Origin: Rhizobium sp. NZLR1
GTDB taxonomy: Bacteria; Pseudomonadota; Alphaproteobacteria; Rhizobiales; Rhizobiaceae
Direction of reading: 5' to 3'
DNA: 64,000 bases
Assembly (NCBI RefSeq): GCF_017357385.1
Contig: NZ_CP071634.1
Location: forward strand, 186,001 to 250,000
The notes under the pieces are model-generated. The model made no database searches, was not told where the DNA came from, and was given only the letters and a program-made list of their open reading frames with translations. Of this stretch, positions 1 through 9,622 are shown in pieces (the stretch's first letter is position 1; every line of letters starts with the position of its first letter). A program made the position numbers and the translations under genes.

Positions 1-1
1 C

Positions 2-976
2 GCCTTCGAGGAAATGCTGGCCAAGCTCGAGGGTGCCGAGGATGCGCTGGGTTTTGCCAGCGGCATGGCGGCGATCTCGTCTGCGGTGCTGAGCTTTGTC
101 GAACCGGGCGACCGCATCGTCGCCGTCAAACACGTCTATCCCGATGCCTTCCGCCTGTTCGGCACGATCCTCAAGCGGATGAAGATCGAGGTGACCTATG
201 TCGATGGGCGCGACGAGGAAGCGGTCGCCAGGGCGCTGCCCGGCGCCAAGCTCCTCTACTTGGAAAGCCCAACGAGCTGGGTGATGGAGGCGCATGATAT
301 CGGTGCGCTCGCGGCCCTCGCCAGGCAACATGGCATCGTCTCGATGATCGACAACAGCTGGGCAAGCCCGTTCTTCCAGCGGCCGCTAACGCTCGGCGTC
401 GATCTGGTCATCCATTCCGCCTCGAAATACCTCGGCGGCCACAGTGATGTGGTGGCGGGGATCGTTGCCGGCTCGAAGGCGATGATCGCCCGCATCAAGG
501 CCGAAGCCTATCCCTATCTCGGCGGCAAGCTATCGCCGTTCGACGCCTGGCTCCTGATCCGCGGCCTGCGCACGCTGCCGCTACGCATGCGGGCGCATGA
601 GGCATCGGCGCTTGAAATCGCCAGGCGCCTGCAGAAGCTCGAGGTCGTGGAGACGGTCTGCCATCCCGGCCTCGCCAACCGTCTGCCCGCCGGGCTCAAT
701 GGCACCTCGGGCCTGTTTTCGTTCATCTTCCGCGAGGGTGTCGATATCCGCGCCTTTGCCGATCACCTCAAGCTCTTCAAATTGGGTGTAAGCTGGGGTG
801 GACATGAAAGCCTGATCGTACCGGGCGAGGTGGTGCTTCAGCAGAAGGCACAGCCGAATTCCGCACATGCCTTCGGCATCCATGCGCGATCCGTACGCCT
901 CCATGTCGGCCTCGAAGGAACCGAGGCCCTGTGGAGAGACATCGAGGAGGCGCTCGCCGCCGCCTCACAATCCTGA
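2..976 (+). CDS. metC: cystathionine beta-lyase, 5'-truncated by window edge
   Basis: The reading frame is open from base 2, so the N-terminus lies outside the window; 324 residues are visible. It is a PLP-dependent enzyme of the Cys/Met metabolism family (cystathionine beta/gamma-lyase fold). The PLP lysine lies in SASKYLGGHSD, and the family motif GFASGMAAISSA and the DNSWASP segment are present. Cystathionine beta-lyase would cleave cystathionine to homocysteine, pyruvate and ammonia in the cytoplasm. A sugar ABC transporter follows after 34 bases, so co-transcription is possible. Related lyases such as gamma-synthase cannot be excluded from sequence alone. Confidence 0.8.
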   Translation, partial: AFEEMLAKLEGAEDALGFASGMAAISSAVLSFVEPGDRIVAVKHVYPDAFRLFGTILKRMKIEVTYVDGRDEEAVARALPGAKLLYLESPTSWVMEAHDIGALAALARQHGIVSMIDNSWASPFFQRPLTLGVDLVIHSASKYLGGHSDVVAGIVAGSKAMIARIKAEAYPYLGGKLSPFDAWLLIRGLRTLPLRMRAHEASALEIARRLQKLEVVETVCHPGLANRLPAGLNGTSGLFSFIFREGVDIRAFADHLKLFKLGVSWGGHESLIVPGEVVLQQKAQPNSAHAFGIHARSVRLHVGLEGTEALWRDIEEALAAASQS

Positions 977-1010
977 AACCTGAGAGAAACCTAACAAGGG
1001 GGAACCGAGC

Positions 1011-2270
1011 ATGAAAAAGCTAATAATCTCAACGCTCTTTGCTTCGATGATGGCGGGCACGGCCTTTGCCGACACGACGCTGAAGCTCGTCGAAGTCATC
1101 ACCAGCCCGGAGCGCACCGAAACGCTGAAATCGATCGTCGGCAAGTTCGAAGCCGCCAATCCCGGCACCAAGGTCGACATCATTTCGCTGCCCTGGAACG
1201 AAGCGTTCCAGAAGTTTGCGACCATGGTATCGGCCGGCGATGTGCCCGATGTGATGGAAATGCCCGATACCTGGCTGTCGCTCTATGCCAATAACGGCAT
1301 GCTCGAAAGCCTCGAGCCCTATCTCGCAAAGTGGGAGCACACCAAGGAACTGACGCCGCGCGCGCTCGAACTTGGCCGCGACGTCAAGAAGACCGCCTAT
1401 ATGCTGCCCTACGGCTTCTATCTCCGGGCGATGTTCTACAACAAGAAGCTGCTTTCCGAAGCCGGTGTCGCAGCACCACCGAAGACGCTGGAGGAATTCA
1501 CCGCTGCGTCCGAAAAGATCTCCAAACTGTCCGGCAAATACGGCTACTGCATGCGCGGTGGAGCGGGCGGCCTCAACGGCTGGATGATCTTTGCCGCCTC
1601 GATGGCCGGTTCGAACAAATACTTCAACGACGACGGCACCTCGACGATGAACAGCCCCGGCTGGGCCAAGGGCATCGAATGGATGGTCGATCTCTACAAG
1701 AAGGGTTATGCGCCGAAGGACAGCATCAACTGGGGCTTCAACGAAGTCGTCGCCGGTTTCTATTCCGGCACCTGCGCCTTCCTCGACCAGGATCCGGATG
1801 CGCTGATCGCCATCGCCGAACGCATGAAAAAAGACGATTTCGGCGTCATGCCGCTGCCGAAGGGCCCGGACGGCAAGTCCTTCCCGACCATCGGTTATGG
1901 CGGCTGGTCGATGTTTTCGACCAGCGGCAACAAGGATCTCTCCTGGAAGCTGATCGCCACCCTCGAAGGGCCGGAAGGCAATATCGAGTGGAACAAGCGC
2001 ATCGGCGCCCTGCCGGCTTATACTGCGGCCGAGAAGGATCCCTTCTATGCCGGTGACCAGTTCAAGGGCTGGTTCGAGGAACTGGCGGACCCGAACACGG
2101 TACCGACGGTGATGCCGACCTACCTCGAAGAATTTGCCTTCTTCAAGGATTCGCTGGCGATCAAGACCTCGCAGCAGGCAATGCTGGGCGACATCTCGGC
2201 GAAGGATCTGGCCAACCAGTGGGCGGAATACCTGACCAAGGCGCAGCAGAAGTTCCTGACTAAGAAATAA
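1011..2270 (+). CDS. CUT1-family sugar ABC transporter, periplasmic substrate-binding protein
   Basis: A 419-residue extracellular solute-binding protein (family 1). Residues 1-21 form a signal peptide (KK, hydrophobic core, then TAFA-DTT), so it acts in the periplasm. The start is preceded by a GGGGGA Shine-Dalgarno. It is the first gene of a complete importer: binding protein, two permeases and ATPase all follow on the same strand. The binding-protein family (MalE/UgpB-like) suggests an oligosaccharide, polyol or glycerol-phosphate-like ligand, but the substrate cannot be read from sequence. Confidence 0.9.
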   Translation: MKKLIISTLFASMMAGTAFADTTLKLVEVITSPERTETLKSIVGKFEAANPGTKVDIISLPWNEAFQKFATMVSAGDVPDVMEMPDTWLSLYANNGMLESLEPYLAKWEHTKELTPRALELGRDVKKTAYMLPYGFYLRAMFYNKKLLSEAGVAAPPKTLEEFTAASEKISKLSGKYGYCMRGGAGGLNGWMIFAASMAGSNKYFNDDGTSTMNSPGWAKGIEWMVDLYKKGYAPKDSINWGFNEVVAGFYSGTCAFLDQDPDALIAIAERMKKDDFGVMPLPKGPDGKSFPTIGYGGWSMFSTSGNKDLSWKLIATLEGPEGNIEWNKRIGALPAYTAAEKDPFYAGDQFKGWFEELADPNTVPTVMPTYLEEFAFFKDSLAIKTSQQAMLGDISAKDLANQWAEYLTKAQQKFLTKK

Positions 2271-2293
2271 GGATAGAGGGCTTTGTGGCAGAA

Positions 2294-2412
2294 GCCCCCT
2301 CATCCGCCTGCCGGCACCTTCTCCCCGCTGGGGAGAAGGGACGCGTGGCGGCGCCTCATTCCCCTTCTCCCCCAGCGGGGAGAAGGTGGCCCGTAGGGTC
2401 GGATGAGGGGGC
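2294..2412. repeat. RIME1-type palindromic intergenic repeat
   Basis: The element is bounded by a perfect 13-bp inverted repeat (GCCCCCTCATCCG at 2294-2306, its complement at 2400-2412). Inside are two hairpins with identical 10-bp arms (CCTTCTCCCC/GGGGAGAAGG at 2317-2339 and 2363-2386). This matches the layout of Rhizobium intergenic mosaic elements. It separates the highly expressed binding-protein gene from the permease genes, where such stem-loops often stabilise the upstream mRNA (inference). A related copy lies at 47719-47878. Confidence 0.85.
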
Positions 2413-2478
2413 TCCGGTCTCTCCATTCGGAAACGTCACCAATTCCCGACCGGTAAAGACAATGGAAACTGCAATCTG

Positions 2479-3414
2479 ATGACCACTTCCGCCGATACGC
2501 TCGACATGCGTCGCGACCGCAGGCCATGGCTGCGTCGTCTTGCCGATGCTTCGGAGCCCTATCTCTACAGCGCGCCGTCGCTGATCCTGATCATCGCGGT
2601 GATGCTGGTGCCGCTGACGGTCGGCGTTTCCTATGCCTTCCGCGATATCCAGCTGCTCAATCCGTTTTCCGGCGGCTTCATCGGGCTCGATCATTTCCGC
2701 GAGCTTTCCACGGATCCTGCCTTCTATGGGGCGCTGCGGAACACGCTCTGGTGGACCGGTGCCTCCGTTGTCCTGCAGTTTACTTTCGGGCTCATCCTGG
2801 CGCTGCTGCTCGACAAGCCATTCCCAGGCCGGGCAATCGCCCAGGCGCTGGTCTTCCTGCCGTGGGCGGTGCCGTCCTTTCTCGCCGGCCTCAACTGGGC
2901 CTGGCTGTTCAATCCGGTCATCGGGCCGATCCCGCACTGGCTCTTCGCCCTCGGGCTGATGCATGAGCCGGGCAATATCCTTTCCGATCCCAATTATGCG
3001 ATGTGGGGGCCGATCGTCGCCAATGTCTGGTGGGGCATTCCCTTCTTCGCCATCACGCTGCTTGCCGCCCTGCAGGCAATCCCGCGCGATCTCTACGAGG
3101 CGGCGTCGATCGACGGCGCCGGCTGGTTCCAGCGTTTCGGCTCGATCACCCTGCCGTTTCTGGCGCCGACGATCGCCATCACCGTGCTGCTGCGCACCGT
3201 CTGGATCTCCAACTTCGCCGATCTCATCGTCGTCATGACCAATGGCGGGCCGGCCGACCGCACGCAGATCGTTGCGAGCTACATCTTCACGACGGCGTTC
3301 AAGCGGCTCGATTTCGGTTATGCCTCGGCGATCGCCCTGGTGCTGCTCGGGCTGCTGCTTGCCTATTCGATGCTGATCATCCTGCTGCGGCAGACGCTGC
3401 TGAACAAGGATTGA
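2479..3414 (+). CDS. CUT1-family sugar ABC transporter permease (MalF/UgpA type)
   Basis: A 311-residue inner-membrane permease. It has hydrophobic segments from about residue 33 onward and the cytoplasmic EAA loop (YEAASIDGAGWFQRFGSITLP) near residues 205-225 that docks onto the ATPase. It forms the translocation pore with the next permease, whose start codon lies 4 bases after this stop. The long N-terminal segment before the first membrane helix is usual for MalF-type partners. Confidence 0.9.
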   Translation: MTTSADTLDMRRDRRPWLRRLADASEPYLYSAPSLILIIAVMLVPLTVGVSYAFRDIQLLNPFSGGFIGLDHFRELSTDPAFYGALRNTLWWTGASVVLQFTFGLILALLLDKPFPGRAIAQALVFLPWAVPSFLAGLNWAWLFNPVIGPIPHWLFALGLMHEPGNILSDPNYAMWGPIVANVWWGIPFFAITLLAALQAIPRDLYEAASIDGAGWFQRFGSITLPFLAPTIAITVLLRTVWISNFADLIVVMTNGGPADRTQIVASYIFTTAFKRLDFGYASAIALVLLGLLLAYSMLIILLRQTLLNKD

Positions 3415-3418
3415 GCCA

Positions 3419-4249
3419 ATGAGACGATCCCTCATTCCCACCATCGCGCACCGTCTGGCAATCCTCTGCTATATCGCTTTCGCGCTCTTCCCGCTGTTCT
3501 GGCTGCTCAAGGTCTCGGTGACGCCGAACGACCTGCTCTATAGCGAAGGCGTGCGGATGTGGCCGTCGCGCACGACCTGGGAGCACTATGCCTTCGTGCT
3601 GCAGCACAGCGCCTTTCCGACCTTCTTCAAGAACAGCCTGATCGTCTCGACGTCGACGGCGGTGACGGTGACGATCTGCGCCTCACTCTCCGGCTACGCG
3701 CTGTCGCGGTTCAATTTCCGGGCCAAATACTGGATCGTCGCGCTGATGCTGCTGACCCAGATGTTTCCGCTGGTCATGCTGGTGGCGCCGATCTTCAAGA
3801 TCCTGTCGCCGCTGCATCTGACCAACAGCCTGACCGGTCTCGTCATTGTCTACACCGCCTTCAACGTGCCGTTTGCCACCTTCCTGATGCAGTCCTTCTT
3901 CGACGGCATCCCGAGGGATCTCGAAGAGGCGGCGATGATCGACGGGGCGACGCAGTTCACGGCGTTTCGCCAGATCATCCTGCCGCTGACGCTGCCGGGG
4001 ATCGCCGCCACGCTCGGCTTCGTCTTCACCGCCGCCTGGAGCGAGTTGTTGTTTGCGCTGATGCTGATCAACGGCAATGACGCGGCGACTTTCCCGGTCG
4101 GCCTTCTCACCTTCGTTTCGAAATTCTCGGTGGATTTCGGGCAGATGATGGCGGCGGGCGTCATGGCGCTCATTCCGGCCGGCCTCTTCTTCCTGCTCAT
4201 CCAGCGTTATCTCGTCCAGGGCCTGACGGCCGGCGCGGTCAAGGGTTAA
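3419..4249 (+). CDS. CUT1-family sugar ABC transporter permease (MalG/UgpE type)
   Basis: A 276-residue inner-membrane permease with about six hydrophobic helices and the EAA loop (LEEAAMIDGATQFTAFRQIILP) around residues 165-186. Its first helix starts near residue 12, as in MalG-type subunits. It is tightly packed between the MalF-type permease and the ATPase gene (4-base gaps), so the three are translated from one transcript. Confidence 0.9.
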   Translation: MRRSLIPTIAHRLAILCYIAFALFPLFWLLKVSVTPNDLLYSEGVRMWPSRTTWEHYAFVLQHSAFPTFFKNSLIVSTSTAVTVTICASLSGYALSRFNFRAKYWIVALMLLTQMFPLVMLVAPIFKILSPLHLTNSLTGLVIVYTAFNVPFATFLMQSFFDGIPRDLEEAAMIDGATQFTAFRQIILPLTLPGIAATLGFVFTAAWSELLFALMLINGNDAATFPVGLLTFVSKFSVDFGQMMAAGVMALIPAGLFFLLIQRYLVQGLTAGAVKG

Positions 4250-4253
4250 ACAA

Positions 4254-5312
4254 ATGGCATCGATCGATATCCAGAATATCCGCAAAGCCTATGGCCATGT
4301 GCAGGTGCTGCACGGCGTCGACCTCGAAATCAAGGATGGCGAGTTCGTCGTGCTCGTCGGTCCGTCCGGCTGCGGCAAGTCCACGCTGCTGCGCATGATC
4401 GCCGGGCTGGAGGAGGTCACATCAGGCGAGATCCGCATTGCAGGCGCCAGAGTGAACGAGCTTCATCCCAAGGACCGCGACATCGCCATGGTGTTCCAGT
4501 CCTATGCGCTCTATCCGCATATGAACGTCGCCGGCAATATGAGCTACAGCCTCAAGCTGCGGAAGACGGCGAAGGAGAAGATCGCGAGCGCTGTGGCTTC
4601 GGCCGCCGCCAAGCTTGGCCTCGATCCGCTGCTCGAACGGCGGCCGAAGGCGCTTTCCGGCGGCCAGCGCCAGCGCGTCGCCATGGGCCGCGCCATCGTG
4701 CGCCAACCGAAGGCCTTCCTGTTCGACGAACCGCTTTCCAACCTCGATGCGCGCCTGCGCGAACAGATGCGCGCCGAAATCAAGAAACTGCATGGCGACC
4801 TGAAGGCGACCTCGATCTACGTCACCCACGACCAGATCGAGGCGATGACGCTGGCGGACCGGATCGTCGCCATGCATGGCGGCGTCGTCCAGCAGGTCGG
4901 CAGTCCCCTGGAACTTTATGACCGCCCTGCCAATCTTTTTGTCGCCGGCTTCATCGGCTCGCCGGGAATGAATTTCCTCGAGGCGAGCTATGTCGAAGGC
5001 GGCGTCAAGCTGCAGGACGGCACGATCGTGCCGCTGGCAAAGCCGCTGCCGCTGGGAGACGGCGCCAAGGTGACGCTCGGCATCCGGCCGGAGCACGTGC
5101 TGATGACCAATGATGGGGCAGGACTTGCCACCGATGTCGAACTCGTCGAACCCACCGGTTTCGGCATCATCCTGCACCTTGCCCTGCACGGCCTGCCGTT
5201 CAAGATCTTCACGCTCGATCGCGAAGCGCTGAAGGCAGGCCCGAAGGTGAACGTGGCCTTCCCGGCCCAGTATCTGCACGTCTTCGACGGCGAGGGAAAG
5301 CGCATCGACTGA
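4254..5312 (+). CDS. CUT1 ABC transporter ATP-binding protein (UgpC/MsmX type)
   Basis: A 352-residue ATPase. Walker A is GPSGCGKST (about residues 37-45), the signature is LSGGQRQR (about 135), Walker B is FLFDEP (about 156) and the switch His is in VTHDQ. A C-terminal TOBE region (about residues 240-350) is the usual extension of CUT1 ATPases and is often shared between several sugar importers. It energises the permeases encoded just upstream. Confidence 0.93.
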   Translation: MASIDIQNIRKAYGHVQVLHGVDLEIKDGEFVVLVGPSGCGKSTLLRMIAGLEEVTSGEIRIAGARVNELHPKDRDIAMVFQSYALYPHMNVAGNMSYSLKLRKTAKEKIASAVASAAAKLGLDPLLERRPKALSGGQRQRVAMGRAIVRQPKAFLFDEPLSNLDARLREQMRAEIKKLHGDLKATSIYVTHDQIEAMTLADRIVAMHGGVVQQVGSPLELYDRPANLFVAGFIGSPGMNFLEASYVEGGVKLQDGTIVPLAKPLPLGDGAKVTLGIRPEHVLMTNDGAGLATDVELVEPTGFGIILHLALHGLPFKIFTLDREALKAGPKVNVAFPAQYLHVFDGEGKRID

Positions 5313-5405
5313 ACGGCAATTCTCTCGCGTCGCGAGCGGAAAAATCTTTTGCCGCATCCTCCGCGAGGATTATATCTCTCGGGTGATCTTTCTGGATTGG
5401 ATGCC

Positions 5406-6638
5406 ATGACCGATACCGTTCTCGACCGCTTTCTCCGTTATACCGTTATCGACACGCAATCCGATCCTGCCTCGTCGACGCAGCCGACCACCGAAAAACA
5501 GAAGGATCTCGGCCGGATTCTGGTCGATGAACTGCTGAAGATCGGCCTTGCCGACGCGCATCTCGATGAACACGGTTATGTCTACGCGACCATTCCTGGA
5601 AATAGCGACAAGACGGTGCCGGTCATCTGTTTCTGCTCGCACATGGATACGGCGCCCGATTTCAGCGGCACGAATGTCAAGCCGCAGATCATCCGGAACT
5701 ATGCCGGTGGGGATATCAGGCTTGCCGGCGATGCAAGCCGGGTCATCCGCGTTTCCGAGCATCCCGAGCTGAACAATCAGATCGGCAACGACATCGTCAC
5801 GACCGATGGCACGACATTGCTCGGCGCCGACGACAAGGCGGGATTGGCGGAAATCATGACCGCGGCCCAGTTCCTTGTCGACAATCCAGCTCTCCGGCAC
5901 GGGACGATCAAAATCCTGTTCACGCCCGACGAAGAGGTCGGGCGCGGCGTCAACAAGGTCGACCTCAGGAAACTCGGCGCCGACTTTGCCTATACGATGG
6001 ACGGCGAGACCGCCGGCCATATCGAGGACGAGACCTTCTCGGCCGATGGTGTGGAGATCGGCATAGCAGGCGTGGCGATCCATCCGGGTTTCGCCAAGGA
6101 TCGTATGGAGAACGCCATCAAGATCGCCGGCGCCATCATCGACCGGCTGCCGAGGGAGATGGCGCCCGAGACCACCGAGGGAAAGCAGGGTTTCATCCAT
6201 GCGACAGGGGTGACCGGCTCGATGGAGAAGGCGTCGCTCAGCCTCATCATCCGCGACTTCACCGATAAGGGGCTGGTGGAAAAGGAAGCCATGCTCGAAG
6301 CCATCGTCAAGGAGGTCATGGCTGGCTATCCCGGCTCGACCTATTATTTCCAGGTCAAGGAGCAGTATCGCAACATGAAGGTGGTGCTCGACCGGCACCC
6401 GCAAATCGTCGACAACGCCATCGAAGCGGTGCGCCGGGCCGACATGACGCCGGTGCGCGGCAGCATCCGCGGCGGCACCGACGGCTCGCGCCTCTCCTTC
6501 ATGGGTCTGCCGTGCCCAAACATATTCGCCGGCGGCCACGCCTTCCACTCGCCGCTCGAATGGGTCAGCCGCCAGGATATGGAAAAGGCAGTCAAGACGA
6601 TCGTCGAGCTTGCCAGGGTCTGGGAAGAGCGCGCTTAA
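5406..6638 (+). CDS. pepT: peptidase T (aminotripeptidase)
   Basis: Starting at ATG 5406 gives 410 residues, the usual PepT length; a longer frame from 5349 adds residues absent from the family. It is an M20/M42-like dinuclear zinc aminopeptidase that removes the N-terminal residue of tripeptides in the cytoplasm. Visible metal and catalytic motifs are CSHMDTAPD, GADDKAGLAE, TPDEEVGRG and the C-terminal AFHSPLEWVS. It follows the sugar importer after 93 bases; a functional link to that importer is not obvious. Confidence 0.93.
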   Translation: MTDTVLDRFLRYTVIDTQSDPASSTQPTTEKQKDLGRILVDELLKIGLADAHLDEHGYVYATIPGNSDKTVPVICFCSHMDTAPDFSGTNVKPQIIRNYAGGDIRLAGDASRVIRVSEHPELNNQIGNDIVTTDGTTLLGADDKAGLAEIMTAAQFLVDNPALRHGTIKILFTPDEEVGRGVNKVDLRKLGADFAYTMDGETAGHIEDETFSADGVEIGIAGVAIHPGFAKDRMENAIKIAGAIIDRLPREMAPETTEGKQGFIHATGVTGSMEKASLSLIIRDFTDKGLVEKEAMLEAIVKEVMAGYPGSTYYFQVKEQYRNMKVVLDRHPQIVDNAIEAVRRADMTPVRGSIRGGTDGSRLSFMGLPCPNIFAGGHAFHSPLEWVSRQDMEKAVKTIVELARVWEERA

Positions 6639-6669
6639 GGCGCGCGTTCACTTCAAAACCGAAACTGGT

Positions 6670-7539
6670 TTAGCCGCCGTTCGCTGCAATGCTGCCGCGC
6701 AGCATGACGCTGTCATAGGCGGGGCGGGGAATGGGGATCGCGATCGGCATTCCCGGGTCGGGTTCGATTGAGGTTTCCGGCGAAGTCACCGGTGCCGTGA
6801 TCTGCATCGGCATGGGATTAGCGATGGGCGCCATACGTGCCGTAGGCGCCATATTTATCGCCGACATCGTGCTCGCCGTCGCCAACGGATCCGGAGCCGG
6901 GAGAGGAACGGGAACAGCCGAGGGGATCAGCGCCTCGAATTGCGGCGGCAGCATGCTTTCGCCCGGCACATAATTCATCGCCACCTCGTAGGCGGGCAGC
7001 GGCGGCGGTGTCTCGAGCATGCCATCGGAGTCGCGCTTCTCGTAGAAGGCGTTACCGCCGGCGACCGTCACATAATGCATGTTGTTGTAGGGGAATTTCA
7101 GCCCGTCGGTGTGGAAGAACATTGCATCCTTCACTGCCGGATGGCGTGCGCCCTTCAGGATCGCGTCGGCGGCGGTCGCCAGCTCGGTTTCGGCCTGCGG
7201 CTTGACTTCGCGCGTCATCACGCCGGGCGCAAACTGTTTTTCCTGGGCGACGACGCCGCAGATCGAAGGAGGATAGGCGCCGGAGGTGAGCCGGTTCATG
7301 ACGACGGTTCCGACAGCCATATAGCCGTCCTCATCCGAATGCTGCGATTCAAAATACATCGCGCGCTGCAGGCAGTCGCGATCCTTGGTCGTATAATTGA
7401 AAGTGACCTTCGCCGCGTGAACCTGCTTGGTCTTCGCCGACGTTGCCGCCGGTTTCGATGTCGTCGTGCAGCCTGCGGCCGCCAGCCCTGCGAACAAAAT
7501 CCCGATCAGGGATTTTCCAAAGGAAATCTCCGCCCTCAA
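6670..7539 (-). CDS. SleB-type cell wall hydrolase, putative lipoprotein
   Basis: A 289-residue protein. A hydrophobic N-terminus ends in a lipobox-like LAAAGC, so lipid attachment is likely. The central region (about residues 55-170) is the SleB cell-wall hydrolase domain, with the catalytic-type Glu in RAMYFESQ and the conserved AVGTVVMNR and FAPGVMT segments. The C-terminal third is a low-complexity Pro/Ala/Met-rich tail. The family cleaves peptidoglycan; in non-sporing alphaproteobacteria it is assumed to act in wall remodelling. Confidence 0.85.
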   Translation of the reverse strand: MRAEISFGKSLIGILFAGLAAAGCTTTSKPAATSAKTKQVHAAKVTFNYTTKDRDCLQRAMYFESQHSDEDGYMAVGTVVMNRLTSGAYPPSICGVVAQEKQFAPGVMTREVKPQAETELATAADAILKGARHPAVKDAMFFHTDGLKFPYNNMHYVTVAGGNAFYEKRDSDGMLETPPPLPAYEVAMNYVPGESMLPPQFEALIPSAVPVPLPAPDPLATASTMSAINMAPTARMAPIANPMPMQITAPVTSPETSIEPDPGMPIAIPIPRPAYDSVMLRGSIAANGG

Positions 7540-7698
7540 CGCCAGGTGCCTCCTGTGGGATTAGTCCTACTTTTTATCGTGAAAATCTTTTACTCGTCAT
7601 GTGACTAAAATACAAACAACCATAGATCACAAAAAGCCAAATGGACTCTCGCGACATGAGAGTCCTGCAAGGAGCCGGGTCATTGGCGACAACCTCCA

Positions 7699-8739
7699 TC
7701 AGCTGCGGAACAGCTTCCAGCGGGTCGGCTTGAAGGCCACGCGGTTGCGGTCGAGCCTGTCGGCCTCGCTCGGCGGCAGCTCGATCTCGATATGCGGGCG
7801 GTCATTGCCGATATCCAATTCGATATGGCGGGTACCGGCCACGCGGCGGCTGGAAACCGGCTGGCCGGCAATGCAGTTTTCAGCCGATTCGCAGAGCCTG
7901 ACGTCATGCGGGCGGAAGTAGAGCTGCGCAGGGCCCTCCGGCTCACTATCGGCATTGAGGCCGAGCGAACGGCCTTCAAAGCGGATGTCACCATCGGAGA
8001 TTTCGACCTGCAGGCAGTTCGACTGGCCGATGAAGCCGAAGACGAAGGGAGAATTCGGGTTGTCGTAGACCTCATCCGGCGTGCCGACCTGTTCGATCGC
8101 CCCCTGGCTCATGACGACGACGCGGTCGGCAAGCTCCAGGGCCTCGTCCTGGTCGTGGGTAACGAAGACGGTGGTGTGACCGGTGCGGTCATGGATATCG
8201 CGCAGCCATTTACGCAGATCCCTGCGCACCTGGGCGTCGAGCGCCCCGAAGGGCTCGTCGAGCAGCAGCACGTTCGGCTCGACGGCCATGGCGCGGGCAA
8301 GCGCCACACGCTGGCGCTGACCGCCGGAAAGCTGGGCGGGGTAGCGTTTTTCGAGACCGGAAAGCTGGACGAGGTCGAGCAGTTCCAGCGCTCGCTTGCG
8401 GATATCGGCCTTGGCGGGCCGCCGTGCGCTGTTCCTGACCTTCAGGCCGAAGGAGACATTGTCGAGCACCGTCATGTAGCGGAACAGAGCATAGTGCTGG
8501 AAGACGAAGCCGATATTGCGCTGCTGAACGGTTTTCTTCGAGGCGTCCTCGTCGCCGAAGAAGATCAGACCCTCCGTTGGGCTTTCGAGGCCGGCGATCA
8601 GCCGCAGCAATGTCGTCTTGCCGGAGCCCGAAGGGCCGAGCAGTGCGATGAGCTCGCCGGAGCGGATGTCGAGCGAGACATCGTGCAGCGCCGGAAAACG
8701 ATCGAATTCCTTGCGGATGTTTTGAACGCGTACTTCCAT
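7699..8739 (-). CDS. cysA: sulfate/thiosulfate ABC transporter ATP-binding protein
   Basis: A 346-residue ATPase. Walker A is GPSGSGKTT (residues 35-43), the signature LSGGQRQRVALARA and Walker B LLLDEPFGALD are present, and the switch is VTHDQ. A C-terminal regulatory TOBE-like part follows. It is the last gene of sbp-cysT-cysW-cysA on the minus strand, 10 bases after cysW. It powers sulfate/thiosulfate uptake for cysteine synthesis. Confidence 0.93.
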   Translation of the reverse strand: MEVRVQNIRKEFDRFPALHDVSLDIRSGELIALLGPSGSGKTTLLRLIAGLESPTEGLIFFGDEDASKKTVQQRNIGFVFQHYALFRYMTVLDNVSFGLKVRNSARRPAKADIRKRALELLDLVQLSGLEKRYPAQLSGGQRQRVALARAMAVEPNVLLLDEPFGALDAQVRRDLRKWLRDIHDRTGHTTVFVTHDQDEALELADRVVVMSQGAIEQVGTPDEVYDNPNSPFVFGFIGQSNCLQVEISDGDIRFEGRSLGLNADSEPEGPAQLYFRPHDVRLCESAENCIAGQPVSSRRVAGTRHIELDIGNDRPHIEIELPPSEADRLDRNRVAFKPTRWKLFRS

Positions 8740-8749
8740 TCCAAATCCT

Positions 8750-9622
8750 TCAGTGCCGCCGGCTGGCGGCGATTTCAGCGCTATAGCGCATTTCCAGCAG
8801 CGTCTTCAAAACAAGAGTGACGAGCGCCAGCAAGGCCAAAAGTGTGGCGACGGCAAAAGCGCCGGTGAAATTATACTCGTTATAGAGGATCTCCACCTGC
8901 AGCGGCATGGTGTTTGTCTGGCCGCGGATGTGGCCTGACACCACCGAGACGGCGCCGAACTCGCCCATGGCGCGGGCGTTGCAGAGCAGCACCCCGTAGA
9001 GCAGGCCCCATTTGATATTCGGCAGCGTCACGTGCCAGAAGGTCTGCCAGCCGCTGGCGCCGAGCGAAAGGGCTGCCTCTTCGTCGGCCGTTCCTTGTTC
9101 CTGCATCAGCGGGATCAGCTCGCGGGCGACGAAGGGGAAGGTGACGAACATGGTGGCGAGGATCAACCCCGGCACCGCAAACAGGATCTTGATGTCATGA
9201 GCGCTGAGCCACTGGCCGAGCCAGGTATTGGCGCCGAACAACAGCACGAAGACCAGGCCCGATATGACGGGTGAGACCGAGAAGGGCATGTCGATCAGCG
9301 TCGTCAGAAAGGCCTTGCCCTTGAACTCGAACTTGGCGATCGCCCAGGCGGCGGTGACCCCGAAGACGAGGTTGAGGGGAACGCTGACGCCGGCAACGAT
9401 CAGTGTCAGGCGGATCGCCGAGAAGGTCTCGGCGTCTGCGAGCGCCTGGAGGAACGGGCCGGCACCCTTGCGGAAGGCCTCGACGAAGACGGCCGCGAGC
9501 GGCAGCAGCAGTATCAGCAGCAGGAAGACCATCGAGACGATGATCAGCGTGCGGCGCGCGATCCGGTTTTCGGTGGTCACCGAACGCAGCTTGACCGGTT
9601 GAACGGTTGACTCAAGCGCCAT
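8750..9622 (-). CDS. cysW: sulfate ABC transporter permease CysW
   Basis: A 290-residue inner-membrane protein with about six hydrophobic helices and a binding-protein-dependent transport signature ([21 protein letters not shown]) around residues 185-205. CysW pairs with CysT to form the sulfate channel. Its start overlaps the end of cysT by 11 bases, which indicates coupled translation. Confidence 0.92.
   Translation of the reverse strand: MALESTVQPVKLRSVTTENRIARRTLIIVSMVFLLLILLLPLAAVFVEAFRKGAGPFLQALADAETFSAIRLTLIVAGVSVPLNLVFGVTAAWAIAKFEFKGKAFLTTLIDMPFSVSPVISGLVFVLLFGANTWLGQWLSAHDIKILFAVPGLILATMFVTFPFVARELIPLMQEQGTADEEAALSLGASGWQTFWHVTLPNIKWGLLYGVLLCNARAMGEFGAVSVVSGHIRGQTNTMPLQVEILYNEYNFTGAFAVATLLALLALVTLVLKTLLEMRYSAEIAASRRH

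Noticed and set aside
1029..2426. 465-codon minus-strand frame opposite the sugar-binding protein and RIME repeat
   Set aside because: It runs through a repeat and a real gene and has no recognisable domain.
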